Assembly (NCBI GenBank): GCA_963930655.1 | Contig: OZ005601.1 | Span: forward strand, 17,662,001 to 17,726,000 | Length of the DNA: 64,000 bases | Reading direction: 5' to 3' | Source: Myrica gale | Taxonomy: Eukaryota > Streptophyta > Magnoliopsida > Fagales > Myricaceae | Part shown: in pieces, positions 1 to 9,915 of the stretch | Layout of the letters: each line of letters starts with the position of its first letter | How positions within the stretch are numbered: the first letter of the stretch is position 1 | Translations under genes and position numbers: made by a program | The notes under the pieces: generated by a model | Told to the model about the DNA's origin: nothing | Database searches by the model: none | Seen by the model: the letters and a program-made list of their open reading frames with translations, nothing else

Positions 1-230
1 AGAAACAATTTACGCTAAAGCGTTGAAATGCAATAGAATTCTCCGATTTGGGCCGGAGACAAAAACCGCAATTACAATTCAAATCTTGCTCCTTATTCTA
101 CTGTCCAAAGACTTATTTATAATAAACAGACTCAACGGTACTTAAACTCCTAACAGACTCAACAAACTCCCTTCCTAAACTCAAGCAACATTTGACTAAC
201 CCACACTTGCGCCCAAAGTTCAGCAGCAAA
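1..230 (-). repeat. Probable partial 3' LTR of the adjoining chromovirus
   Basis: This stretch lies immediately 3' (in minus orientation) of the chromodomain end of a gypsy polyprotein, where a 3' LTR is expected. Read on the minus strand it has a TATA-like TTATAAATA followed by transcript-leader-like sequence. I could not place a polypurine tract or an LTR start, and the element runs off the window, so this rests mainly on position. Confidence 0.35.
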
Positions 231-758
231 TCAAATAAATTCCAAAGAATTAGGCCCACCCATTATCTTTGGAATCTGTTGAACTGGTCCTCCATTTTCT
301 CCGAGTAGCATGACCAAATATCTTGGATTTGGCTTCCTATGTCTTCTTCGAGCTCCATCACGTGTCACCCCTGGAACTTCGACCTTGCCCTCAAGGTCGA
401 GATCTGGAAATTGATTCTGCATTTGATCTGTTGTCTCCCAAGTGGCTTCTTCATTAGGCAAATGCTTCCACTTAACCAACACCTTAGCTACAATTCGGTT
501 ACCTTGCTTCACCCAACGAAAATCCTTGACAGCTTCTGGTTCCAACATTAAATAGCCTTCCTTTGACACAGGAGGTGCAGTGCACAATGGAACTTCTCCT
601 TCTCCTATACACCTTTTAAGGCATGAGATGTGGAATACTGGATGAACCTTAGAATGGACAGGCAGTGCCAACTTGTAGGCCACTGCACCTATCTTCTCTA
701 CCACTCGATAAAGTCCAAAGTACTTATTGGCAAGTTTTTGATTGGCTCTCTTAAACAC
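231..758 (-). pseudogene. Gypsy integrase C-terminus with chromodomain
   Basis: The segment starts with the GPY/F-like module (KYFGLYRVVEKIGAVAYKL) and continues into a chromodomain seen as VAKVLVKWKHLPNEEATWE, the aromatic-cage region that directs chromovirus integration to modified histones. The ending at 231-233 looks natural. It belongs to the same polyprotein as the integrase core but is displaced by a frameshift. Confidence 0.9.
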
Positions 759-1405
759 CGATTGTTGTCTGATTGTAGCTTAAGAAAGACCAAACCATTT
801 ACCTCAAATGAGTCATCACGGCGATGAGCATCTGCTTGTTGCTTCATTCGGTTCCTGGCTTTCTCTAAATTTTGCTTTAGATGCTGAAGCAATTCATCCT
901 GCTCACATAGCTCCTTATCCACTTCTTGCACAACTGCACTGCCCGATAAATAACGAGTGATTACAAGTGGTGGTATGCCATACAAGGCATGAAATGGAGT
1001 GAGCCCAATCGCACGATGGAATGTGGTATTGTACCAAAATTCCGCCCATGGTAGATAACGACTCCATTGCTTTGGCGCTTGACTTGATAGGCAGCGAAGA
1101 TATTGTTGAAGGCTTCGATTTACCACCTCTGTCTGACCGTCTGTCTCGGGATGATAAGCAGATGACATCTTGAACTGTGTTCCTCGCAACTTAAAAAATT
1201 CCTGCCAAAAGTTGCTAGTAAACAAAGTGTCACGATCACTAAGAATAGTTCGAGGAAGACTATGGAGATGAGCCACACTTTCAACATACACCTCTGCTAT
1301 TTTCTTGGCTGTGAATGAATGGGTCACTCCGATGAAGTGGCCATACTTTGTCAAGCGATCAACTACCACAAGTATGGCATTTTTTCCGTAGGAATTCGGC
1401 AATCC
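698..1405 (-). pseudogene. Gypsy integrase catalytic core
   Basis: This rve-type integrase core keeps the catalytic triad: Asp15 in VVVDRLTKY, Asp56 in ILSDRDTLF and Glu92 in DGQTEVVNR, with the classic 35-residue gap between the second Asp and the Glu. It continues in frame from the zinc-binding domain after the internal stop. Near its 3' end, after VFLKLQ, a single-base change throws it out of frame with the following chromodomain segment, which overlaps it at 698-758. Confidence 0.9.
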
Positions 1406-1984
1406 TTAAATGAAATCCATAGAAACATCTTCCCATACTTGCGACGGTATTGGAAGATGTTGAAGGAAACCTGCTGGTGATCGAGATTCAATCTTGTTCC
1501 GTTGACACATGTCGCAGGCAGCAACATAACGTTGAACATCCCTTTTGAGCCCACTCCAATAAAACGCTTGAGCAATCCTTTTCCAGGTTCGCAATACTCC
1601 AGAATGACCTCCTATTTTTGTGCCATGAAACTCTTGAAGTAGACTAGACTTCAATGTTGAATTTGGTGGAACAACTACACGTCCCTTGAACCATAGCAAA
1701 TCATCTCTCCATTCATAGTTAGGCACTTCTTCACACTCCACAGTTATACGTCTTCTTATTTCTTGAACCCATGGGCTTTGGTCTGCTTCTTTTTTTATTT
1801 CAGCCCATATAGTGAACTGAGGCTCAGAAATTGTCCATAGGGTTGGCGACCCCATCTCTCTAGATAGTGAATCTGCCGCACTATTCTCCTTTCCAGGTCT
1901 GTACACTATTTCATATTCATAGCCTAGCAACTTAGTGACCCATTTTTGTTGCTCTGGAGTTGCATATGCAACCTTCAAATTCAA
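1406..1984 (-). pseudogene. Gypsy RNase H tail and integrase zinc-binding domain
   Basis: Residues 1-45 are the end of the RNase H region. Residues 100-165 form the H2C2 zinc-binding domain of integrase, with His120, His127, Cys157 and Cys160 all present. The frame then reads MDFI and stops at 1406-1408, where active relatives continue with GLP. The downstream frame resumes directly, so this is a single nonsense change rather than a natural terminus. The 5' end is a truncation and not a real start codon. Confidence 0.88.
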
Positions 1985-2524
1985 TTTTTATTTATAAAAT
2001 ATTACTTGTTATATAAATAATTTTGTCTTGAATGGACATTTCAGTCATTTTGCATGTGGTTTAACGGCAAGACAGTAATTAATTGTTTTTGAAACATATG
2101 AAGCGGAATAAAATATTTTGAAACTTGAGGGAGACTTACTGATTTTTGCTCGTAAATATGGGACGTACTATAATGTTCCAAAAAAAAATTAGTTTACGGA
2201 AAATTTGAACTTAGTTTATTTTCTGAAAACTAATAGAGCTTTTACAGTTGAGTTGGAAACTTTTTTTACTTCAATATAGTTTTTAAGCTCATGGTGTTGC
2301 CATTCAGCTCATACATGGGTTTGTTTCTCTCATATGCTGTCATGTTTTATTTTGTAAAATTCTAATGAGGGAAGACCAAAAAAAAGAAGAAAGAAAGAAG
2401 CTTTTGTATCTTCTCCCTAGAATAATATAAAGGGATGAATCTCATTTAAATTAATTTGGTTGTTACATCAAATATATTTTTTGAAAGTATTTTTAATATC
2501 TTTGAGTAAAACTTTCTCGAGTTC
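1985..2524. other. AT-rich intergenic stretch, no gene seen
   Basis: This is low-complexity AT-rich sequence between the chromovirus truncation and a long inverted repeat. No open frame with a recognisable domain, no RNA gene and no clear element terminus was found. Confidence 0.6.
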
Positions 2525-2965
2525 ATGTTTCAATACCCGATTATGAAAAAAGCTAAAATCATTGGGGTCTGGTTCCTTTGAATACTTTGGTTTTGGGTTT
2601 GAGATCTAAACACATAACTGATTTTCTCAGGTTCATGTTTCTAAACTTGACTCTGACTCCGAAAAAAAGCTAAAATGTTAGGTCGAGTTCCTTTGAATGC
2701 TTTGGTTTTGGGTTAAAGACCCGAACATGAACCTAATTTTTCTACGTTTAGGAGGTCGAGTCGATGGGTTTTTGGTCATCCATAAGATTGAAAGAGGCAG
2801 GTCGGAAAAAACATTCACTAGTTTCAAAAAGTAAATCACTTTTGGGAAAATGGACCTGAGTTTTACGGTTGACTGAATTAAGTTTCTGTTGACTGTATTT
2901 TACGAGGCTCTCAAAACTGTCAAAAGTATGGAAAATACCATACATAATGTAAAATACAGCATAAC

Positions 2966-4034
2966 AAACGAAGCCTAATGATTTTTGAATTGGTTTTCAA
3001 ATCCTTTCCTTGTTTGTTTAAGAGAAGAAGAAAAAAGAAACTGATTGCACTTTACCATCCTATATATGTATTCCTCCTTCAAATTGTCAAGTGTCATGAG
3101 ATAGGTGTTGTTAGGTTCAATTTAAAATTTCAGACTTCCTCAAACATAAAGTGCAATCGCAGAACTAGTATTGACAAATCTTTTGGGCAACTCAATTCCT
3201 ACCTACGGAGCACGTCTGGGTTACGCGAAGGTGATTAGGGAGAACGTAAATAAGGCCCATGAGTCCAAAACACTCCTGTAAGCAAAAACTTCCAAACTAC
3301 AGCTCTGCTCCAAACTTCCAAACTACAATAGCTTTTAAACTTGTCCAAATGCAGACTCACAGAGGTTTTGTTTTGTCTGTTTCGAGTTTTTGTTACGCTT
3401 TGTCTCCTGCGCACAGAGGTGAAATGGTTGGAAAATTTTTTGAGGTGAAATGGAGGCGTGTTGGGGAAGGAAGTGGACGTGTAGTTTAGAAGAGGCAACA
3501 AAAAAATGGCTTGGCTTAGCCAAATGGAATGCTTTTAGAATGTCCGAGACAACCCCATTTGCATACATATATGTTGCCTTGTGTTTATGAACCCATAGAT
3601 GTTCTAATAACACAACGTTTGTCAACTTGTTTAATTAAAGTTCATTTTTCTGCGTAAGTCCCTATAAAATTTGTGTTATTTCAAAATTTGTAAACTCTTG
3701 CTCTTTTCAGGGTTTGTTGGGCTACCTCTGGTTATACTTAAACTAGTGAAGACTACATTTTCTTGTTTGGTTTATTTTTTGTTTTTAGTGGAATTCTGGT
3801 TCCCTGTTGCTGAAGGTAGAGAGATATGAAGACTGGAATCGATCTTTTTTCTGCCATGTATTTGATATGTTATCGGCGTTATCCTTCATGATGAACTGCA
3901 CGCTCCTTAGAAGTGTCTGTACCTGTATGTACACTACCCTAATTTTTGTCTTTTCAAAATGTGCTCTGTGTTGAGCACGAAACCATGTACGCGTGTTTCA
4001 TTGTAGAGAGAACAAGTATTGTTTAGGAAATAAT
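2966..4034. other. Loop region of the long-inverted-repeat element
   Basis: About 1.07 kb lies between the arms. Around 3760-3860 there is an intron-like pyrimidine tract ending in AG, followed by sequence with exon-like composition, which could be a captured gene fragment. I could not match the translation to a known protein. No transposase motif was seen. Confidence 0.3.
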
Positions 4035-4205
4035 ACTTTCGACTGTTTGGGAGCCTTGTAAAATACAATCAACCGTAAAAGAGAGCTCTACTTTCTTGAA
4101 AGTGACTTACTTTTTGAAACTAATGAATCTTCTTTCTTGACTTGTCTCTCCGACCTCCTTACTCGAAACCGATCCGGTTCAATCATAACTGGTCGGGTTA
4201 CATCT

Positions 4206-4530
4206 TGGTCGGGGTCGTTTTGAAACATAAACCCGAGAAAAATCAAGTTCGTGTTTGAGTTTCTAACCCGAGATCAAATACTTCAAAAGAATCCGACGAC
4301 GAATTTAGCTTTTTTCGGGGTTGGCGTTGGGTTTTGAAACATGAACAAGAGAAAAATCAGGTTCGTGTTCGCGTTTTTAACTCGAAACCCAAACATTCAA
4401 AGGAATATGATCCCGAATGTTTTAGCTTTTTTTGGGCTTGGGGTTGGATTTTGAAACACGAACCCGAAAAAATTAGATTCGTGTTTTGGTTTCTAACCCG
4501 AAACCAAAACATTCAAAGGAACCCGACCCC
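4206..4530. repeat. Three degenerate tandem units of about 115 bp
   Basis: The phrase TTTTGAAACATGAAC, with variants, recurs near 4218, 4332 and 4449. Each copy is followed by a GAGAAAAATCA-like stretch and then an AACATTCAAAGGAA-like stretch. These units form the outer part of the right arm of the surrounding inverted repeat, and their reverse complements occur twice at 2525-2745. Confidence 0.65.
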
Positions 4531-5069
4531 TTTCTTACTTTCTCGAAAACCTTATTTTATTTTATTTTAAATTGATGTTAAAAATTAAGTTTATTAATCA
4601 TATAAAATTACAAAAAACTTAACATACTTCAAAAAATATATTAGATGTAACACCAAATACCAGAAATTGCTTTGAGAAACCTTTAGTAATGTCGAACCGA
4701 TCGATTAAGCAGTGCTTCATGGTTACGCGGAAGGGTATGCAAAATATCACTCAGACTTAGGTTGCGTTTGAAATCCAAAATTTTACCATTTCTAAAATTT
4801 TAACACAATAAAAAAATTATAATCTATCATTTCTCTCCTCATCACATCTAGGGGTGAAAACCGACCTCTCGGTTCGGTTTTCAGCCCCAACCGAGAACCG
4901 AATCAAGGGGTTCGGTTCTTGTAAACTCCCAACCGACAGCTGAACCGCCGGTTGGGAGAACCGGCCGAGCCGACCAAGTTCGTTGGTCGGCGTGAGAGAG
5001 AGAGAGAGATAGAGGGCCGCGTGTGAGAGACGACGTGGGAGGCAGAGGCTACTAGCCACCGGGAGCAGT

Positions 5070-5380
5070 GGGGTCGCTCCGGCAAGCCCTTGCACTTCAA
5101 GGGCTCGACCTTTCCACCGTGTAATCCCAGATTTCATGTGCTAGGGCAGTGACTTCACGAGAGGAGATGGAACCAATGGTGAGTCCATCTACTGCGAGAA
5201 GTTTGCCGACGAGAACTTCATCAAAAGCACACCGGCCTCGGCTTGCTCTCCATGGCCAATGCTGGGCCAAGGACCAACGGATCCCAGTTCTTCCTCTGCA
5301 TTGTCAAGACCTCGTGACTCGACGACAAACATGTTGTCTTTGGACGTCGTGAAGAAGATCGAGACGGTGAGTGTGAAAGA
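5070..5380 (+). pseudogene. Captured cyclophilin (peptidyl-prolyl isomerase) fragment
   Basis: Translated with a few frame changes, this stretch gives RSGKPLHFKGSTFHRVI, then [38 protein letters not shown] and KHVVFG. These are consecutive blocks of cyclophilin-type prolyl isomerases and include the STFHRVI and NGSQFF active-site regions. The order is collinear over about 100 residues without an intron. Stops (after RFMC and after KTS) and frameshifts make it non-functional. Both ends of the cyclophilin fold are missing. It lies wholly inside the hAT element with target duplication ATCACATC, so it was most likely captured by that element. Confidence 0.82.
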
Positions 5381-5665
5381 GGGGGCAGTGAGAGAAGTAG
5401 AAAGAGAGAGGTGAGATGAGTGGGGGGCGTCGGGGATTAAAGGAGATTTGGGGGGGGGGACCCCCACTTAATAATTAATATGTAAAAAAGTAAAAAGAAC
5501 ATAACTTTCCTAAAATACCCTCGGTTTGGTTTGGCCCGCAGTTTTGGCTACCAATAACCGTGGGCCGAACCGACCCACTCGGTTATACAGAATTTTGGGT
5601 TGAGCGCAGAACCGGCCAACCCAGTCGGTTCCGGGCCGGGTTGGGTCGGCCCGGTCAGTTTCGGC

Positions 5666-5995
5666 TAGGGGTGAACACAACTGGACCACGGATCGGACCG
5701 AAAAATCGGACCGGATTTTCGGTCCGGTCCTAATTCTTAAAATGCGGTCCGGTCTTCTTTTTTAATAAATGCGGTCCGGACCGGACCGCATTTATTAAAA
5801 AAATAAAAAAATATATTTTTTTATAATTTTTAATACAAATTATAAACTTAAAACGTTTAATTTTAATCTAAACTAAAACTTAACATTTTTATATGCACTT
5901 CCCCCATTGAAATTAACCTAATTTTTTTTAAAAAAGTTTAAAAAATTGAAAAAAAAATTAAAACCGGTCCGGACCAACCGGACCGCATTCCCCTA
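5666..5995. mobile_element. hAT-type MITE nested in another hAT element
   Basis: This 330-bp element begins TAGGGGTGAAC and ends ATTCCCCTA. It is flanked by the 8-bp duplication GTTTCGGC (5658-5665 and 5996-6003). Its subterminal regions are dense in CGGTCCGG palindromic motifs on both sides of an AT-rich core. It has no coding capacity. Removing it with one duplication copy rejoins the surrounding hAT element. Confidence 0.78.
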
Positions 5996-6493
5996 GTTTC
6001 GGCCGAATAGTATTCATCCGTAATCACATCATTACTTTTCACTATAATAAATATAAAAAAGTTATCTCTTTCTTCACTTTTTCACCAAATTTAATACCCT
6101 AAAATTTTGACCTCCCCAAAATTTTAATATTCAAACACACCCTTAATCTGCTTGAACATGGATAAAATTTTGAAACTTGGAAATAGACACTGAAAATAAA
6201 ACGTCTCGTTCTTTTTTCCAAATGAAGCTAGACATTGCCTTCTGTTCAATTGGCTCTCTCTCCATTGTGTGTAGTTACTATCAGAATGTAAAAAAAAATG
6301 TTCTTTTTCTACTGTTCTACGGTTATGCTAATTCATATCTGGACCTGAGGGTTTTTTTTTTAATACAGGAGCCTCGTGCTGTGATGAGGAAACATTTAAA
6401 GATATGCATATTTGTCTCATATTTAGCCTTTTTTAACTGATCAATTTTATTTAATTAAAACCTTTTACGCATATCATAATGCATTCATTTGCA

Positions 6494-6575
6494 GTGCTGT
6501 TACAGAAGATGCTAACCGTGCTATTGAGGTGAAGAATGGTAATTCATTAGTTGGAGGACGGAAAATTATCAACGC
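6494..6575 (+). pseudogene. Stray exon of an RRM protein resembling plant RBM28/Nop4
   Basis: After a pyrimidine-rich tract and TTTGCAG acceptor, the frame reads VTEDANRAIEVKNG, then a one-residue insertion and VGGRKI. This matches the end of an RNA-recognition motif as I remember it in plant RBM28-like nucleolar proteins. Homology ends at once in a run of adenines and a stop, and no other exon was found nearby. It is best read as an isolated gene remnant. The family assignment is from memory of the motif. Confidence 0.45.
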
Positions 6576-6699
6576 GATTAAAAAAATAAGTAGTTAATAA
6601 CTAGCAAAACCCTTAAATGGAGACAATTGCATGGGCCATAAGTTATTTAATAAAAAACTAATGAAACCCCACATAAATCAAGAAATTAGATAATATTAA

Positions 6700-7053
6700 G
6701 GAAAATATGATATTTGGTCACTAAGTTTACAATACTTTTACGATTTAGTCACTAGGTTCCATTTTTTTACAAAATGGTCACTGAGAATATATAGTTGTGA
6801 CGATTTGGTCTTTTCGTCGAACATCCGTTAATTTTTAACGGAATAGAATACGGTCAACCGCTACAATTTACCGTTGTCATAACAGTAAACAAACCGGTTG
6901 ACCGCTATTCCAGTTAAAAATTTAACGGAAGTTTGACAGAAAGACCAAATCGTCACAACTATATATTCACAGTGACCATTTAGTAAAAAAATGAAGCCTA
7001 GTGACTAAATCGTAAAAGTGCTGTAAACCTAGTGACCAAATATCAAATTTTCC
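6700..7053. mobile_element. Palindromic Mutator-like MITE (354 bp)
   Basis: Almost the whole element is one inverted repeat: blocks such as GATATTTGGTCACTA, TTTTACGATTTAGTCACTA and TATATAGTTGTGACGATTTG recur in reverse complement. It is flanked by the perfect 9-bp duplication TAATATTAA (6691-6699 and 7054-7062). A 9-bp duplication with very long terminal inverted repeats fits Mutator-like non-autonomous elements. No coding capacity. Confidence 0.85.
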
Positions 7054-7186
7054 TAATATTAATAATTATATTTTAGTGCTTATAAGTATTATAGAATATT
7101 TTACAAAATATAACATAATGAGCAAAAGACACATTTAGAAGCATGTCTCCATATTGTGGGAGCCTTAGACAGTCGCCTATGCTACC

Positions 7187-7581
7187 TGATGGGCCGTGAA
7201 ATACCCGTCCCGACTACATCGCTTAGGCGCGGGTTAATTAACCCCGAAGGGCCGACCGCGGGTCGCAAGAGGCTCCTTATAGCCATTTAAATATCGAACG
7301 GTAGCTTCCTAATGCAACTCTACAACTCAACTCCTTCAGAAGCAGCTTGGGAGTAGGAATCCTAAATCAAAGGATACTAAACTCCTTTTGGGACTCTGTT
7401 ACTTCCCAATATAAATAACCGGTACTCTTCTCCATAGATCTCAAGTTTTATCTCCCTAATACTAAACTCTCTCTCAAAACACTAACTTGGCCGTCGGAGA
7501 CTTGATCCGAAGCCACCCCTCGGTGATTCTTGCAGGTTCATCAAAGCTTCCGAGCTCTGTGGTGATTTCTTGACATCATCA
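7187..7581 (+). repeat. 5' LTR of the Tat element
   Basis: The proposed LTR is 395 bp, opening TGATGGGCC and closing GACATCATCA, so the ends form the short inverted pair TGATG/CATCA. It holds a TATA box (TATAAATA, 7410-7417) about 170 bp before its end, followed by a leader-like region. The primer-binding site follows directly. No second copy is present for alignment. Confidence 0.7.
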
Positions 7582-7600
7582 GTTGGTGCCGACTGTGGGA
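7582..7600 (+). promoter_or_regulatory. Primer-binding site of the Tat element
   Basis: GTTGGTGCCGACTGTGGGA directly follows the LTR end. Nearly the same sequence primes minus-strand synthesis in Tat/Ogre elements. It fixes the LTR boundary and the plus orientation. Confidence 0.75.
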
Positions 7601-7670
7601 ATTCTCCGAAAAAAAGCGATCTCCAAAATCTTTCACTTCCAACGCCTCCTTTACATTGATCCTCGTCCTA

Positions 7671-9060
7671 ATGACTTCCCCTGCCGGAATGCCAAACAGT
7701 GACCAGCCGCCCATGGCTCCAAGCAAAGGACCTGTTCCCAACAACAACACCGAAACACACCCAGATACTGCCCCTAACAATGACTCCCTGCTAACTAACC
7801 TCGCCCGGACCATGGATAACATCGCTCAACAACTCAACATGATGCAGCAAAGAAACAAATAACAGATACTGCCCCTCACTATGACTCCCTGCTAAGCCAC
7901 CTCCATCCCCGCCGCCATCGCGTATGTCTCAGTCACACGAAGAAACAAATAACATCAACTCAGCTCACCAAACTCCTCCCAAACGAACGGAAGCAGATGA
8001 CTGGAAGGTGGCTCTTAGTGAGCAGACACTGGGCAGGCGGAGTGGATCCGTCTCTTGCAGCAGAAGTTAAGCGAGGTAGAAAACCCTAAGTCCTGTAACC
8101 CTTCAGTCTTGGCCAACATTGGCAGTTCCCCTTTCACTGATGAAGTGCTATCATATCCCCTGCCAAAACGATTTCGCCCGCCGGCCGTTGACCTTTTTGA
8201 TGGTTCGGGAGACCCGTGTGATCACGTCGAGATTTTCCGCCTTCATATGCATGTGCAGTCATATACCGACCCCATCCTCTGTCGAGCCTTCTCACTCACC
8301 TTAAAGGGATCAGCCTAGCGATGGTTCTCAAGTCTATCGTCAGGATCCATTGCCGGTTTTAATTCCCTTAGTACCATGTTCATGAGCCACTATATCTCCA
8401 ATAGGATGCTTAAAAAGCCATCTTCTTACCTGTTCAGCATTAAGCAGTCACCAAGGGAAAGCTTATGGAAATACCTTGCAAGGTTTAATCGAGAGGTTGT
8501 AGCTATTTCTCGTGCTACTGATGAAAGTAAGCTTATGGCGTTGACAAACGGCTTGCAACCCTGGGATTTCCTAAAGTTTCTCCTCCGCAAAAGCCCTACA
8601 AGCTTTGGTTACGCCATGAGGGAGGCCCAGGAACACATGGATTGTGAGCATATGTTTGCGGTAAGGGTAAATCTCATTCCCCTGGAGCATGAGGAATCAG
8701 AGAAGCATGATCGGGAGATCGACCACGATTGGTCTAGAAACCAGAGATGGCGATCGGGCAGGGAGCGTTCCCCTTGCTCTAGGTTCAACCCTCAGTTCCC
8801 CATGACCACCGACCAGGGCCCCTTTTTACGCCGCTCATTGCGGCTCCTTGTAAGATTTTGATGGCTATCAGACAGAACCCGAGCGTTAAATGGCCTAGAA
8901 AGCTCGGTACACCTCCTGTGTCAAGAGATCAGAGTAAATATTGTAAATTCCATCTAGATCACGGACATACCACCAATGACTGCAGGGAGTTGCGGAAGCA
9001 GATCGAATATTAGTTACAAGAAGGGAAACTCCGACAATTCATCCTGGAACATGGCGTTCA
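7671..9060 (+). pseudogene. Degenerate gag of the Tat element
   Basis: The likely start is the ATG at 7671 (MTSPAGMPNSD). The N-terminal part stops at 7860-7862, next to an imperfect duplication of about 35 bp (7757-7797 and 7860-7895). The retrotransposon gag core is split across 8055-8318 and 8319-8861, with PLPKRFRPPAVDLFDGSGDP and SPRESLWKYLARFN as landmarks. A zinc knuckle follows near 8936-9000 (CKFHLDHGHTTNDC). Stops and frameshifts separate the parts. Confidence 0.85.
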
Positions 9061-9882
9061 TTGCTCAGAACGCGCTCGACAGAGGGGAAGAGGCCAAAGC
9101 CCTCAGAAGGAATCTCAACGAACGTTAGGAGCCTTCCTGAATGGGTGGAATTACCCCCATCCCCTGGCCGAGGCTTGGTGGAAACCATAATAGAGGGCCA
9201 CTGTATTGCGGGTCCTAGCCAAAGGGCCCAAAAGAGTTATGTTCGGGAAGCTCAACATCACCACGTGTACCTAACAGAACATCTCAGAAAGAGATCTCGG
9301 ATGGAAGAGATTCCAATCACTTTCACCGAAGCTGATGCTGCAGGGGTACTCCAGCCGCATAATGATGCCATCGTCGTCAAAGTCATGGTTTCTAACTTTG
9401 ACGTACGACGGGTCCTGATTGATAACGGTATTTCGGCTGACATTCTGTTTGCTGATGCCTATTCAAAGATGGGGTTTACCTACACCTCGCTCCTGCCCTC
9501 ATTGTCAGATTTGTTCGGATTTAGCGGTCACAGAGTCAACCCTATGGGGTCAATAAAGCTCCCTCTCACTTTAGGAAACTATTTCACGTCCGTTACAACT
9601 ATGGTGAACTTCCTCGTAGTCAACACGCTTTCGTCCTATAACGCCATCATTGGTCGTTCAACATTGGCTGCTATACGAGCTGTTTCCTCTGTATACCACC
9701 TTACCATAAAGTTCCCTACCCCGGCAGGCGTTGGGGTAGTGAAGGGAGATCAATCTGTGGCCCGCGGTTTGTACCACTCAGCTATGAGAGACCAGGATAA
9801 ACCGGCCTATTGTCAGGTGGTCGGGCATGCTAAAAGCACCGAAGTTGACATTGAATCGTTGACCCAAATCAAGGAGGAATAA
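9061..9882 (+). pseudogene. Tat element aspartic protease region
   Basis: This open frame spans the gag-protease linker and a retropepsin domain. The catalytic loop is VLIDNGISADILF (Asp121), in which DNG replaces the usual D-S/T-G, a variant I recall from Tat relatives. YNAIIGRSTLAA is the conserved C-terminal protease block. The frame ends at 9880-9882, just before the reverse transcriptase segment, and the start used here is only the first ATG after a disruption. Confidence 0.85.
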
Positions 9883-9915
9883 AATGAAGTCAAACGGCCC
9901 CAAGTGGTAGAATAA

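Larger units (their letters stand above)
231..1984 (-). mobile_element. Truncated Ty3/gypsy chromovirus, pol 3' half
   Basis: The minus strand carries, in order, the C-terminal tail of reverse transcriptase/RNase H (YRPGKENSAADSLSRE), the integrase HHCC zinc domain, the DDE integrase core and a chromodomain. This order defines a chromovirus. Gag, protease and nearly all of reverse transcriptase are absent because homology stops at 1984 in AT-rich sequence. An in-frame stop at 1406-1408 and a frameshift near 758-785 break the frame, so the copy is dead. The lineage (Reina-like or another chromovirus clade) cannot be fixed by eye. Confidence 0.93.
2525..4540. mobile_element. Long-inverted-repeat (foldback-like) element
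   Basis: An arm at about 2525-2965 reappears in reverse complement at about 4035-4540. Shared landmarks include TTTCAAAAAGTAA, TTTTACGGTTGA and GTATTTTACGAGGCTC, and their complements. The outer part of each arm is built from degenerate units of about 115 bp, two on the left and three on the right, each holding a GAACCCGAC-type motif and a GCTTTTTT tract. Long terminal inverted repeats with internal subrepeats are typical of foldback or Mutator-like elements. Arm identity is only moderate by eye, and no target duplication was found. Confidence 0.6.
4849..6022. mobile_element. hAT-type non-autonomous element carrying a cyclophilin fragment
   Basis: The element begins TAGGGGTGAAAAC and ends with the complement of TACGGATGAATAC. 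It is flanked by a perfect 8-bp duplication, ATCACATC, at 4841-4848 and 6023-6030. An 8-bp duplication and TAGGG-type ends indicate the hAT superfamily. Its GC-rich interior includes a degenerate cyclophilin segment, so it is a gene-capturing (Pack-type) hAT. It sits inside a Tourist-like element and is itself interrupted by a second hAT at 5666-5995. Confidence 0.75.
4760..6142. mobile_element. Tourist-like (PIF/Harbinger) MITE hosting nested elements
   Basis: The left end reads GGTTGCGTTTGAAA and the right end, in reverse complement, reads GGGTGTGTTTGAAT. Both sides are flanked by TTA (4757-4759 and 6143-6145), the 3-bp target duplication typical of PIF/Harbinger elements. After removing the nested hAT element and its extra 8 bp, about 200 bp of AT-rich MITE remains, a normal Tourist size. 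No transposase is encoded. Confidence 0.65.
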
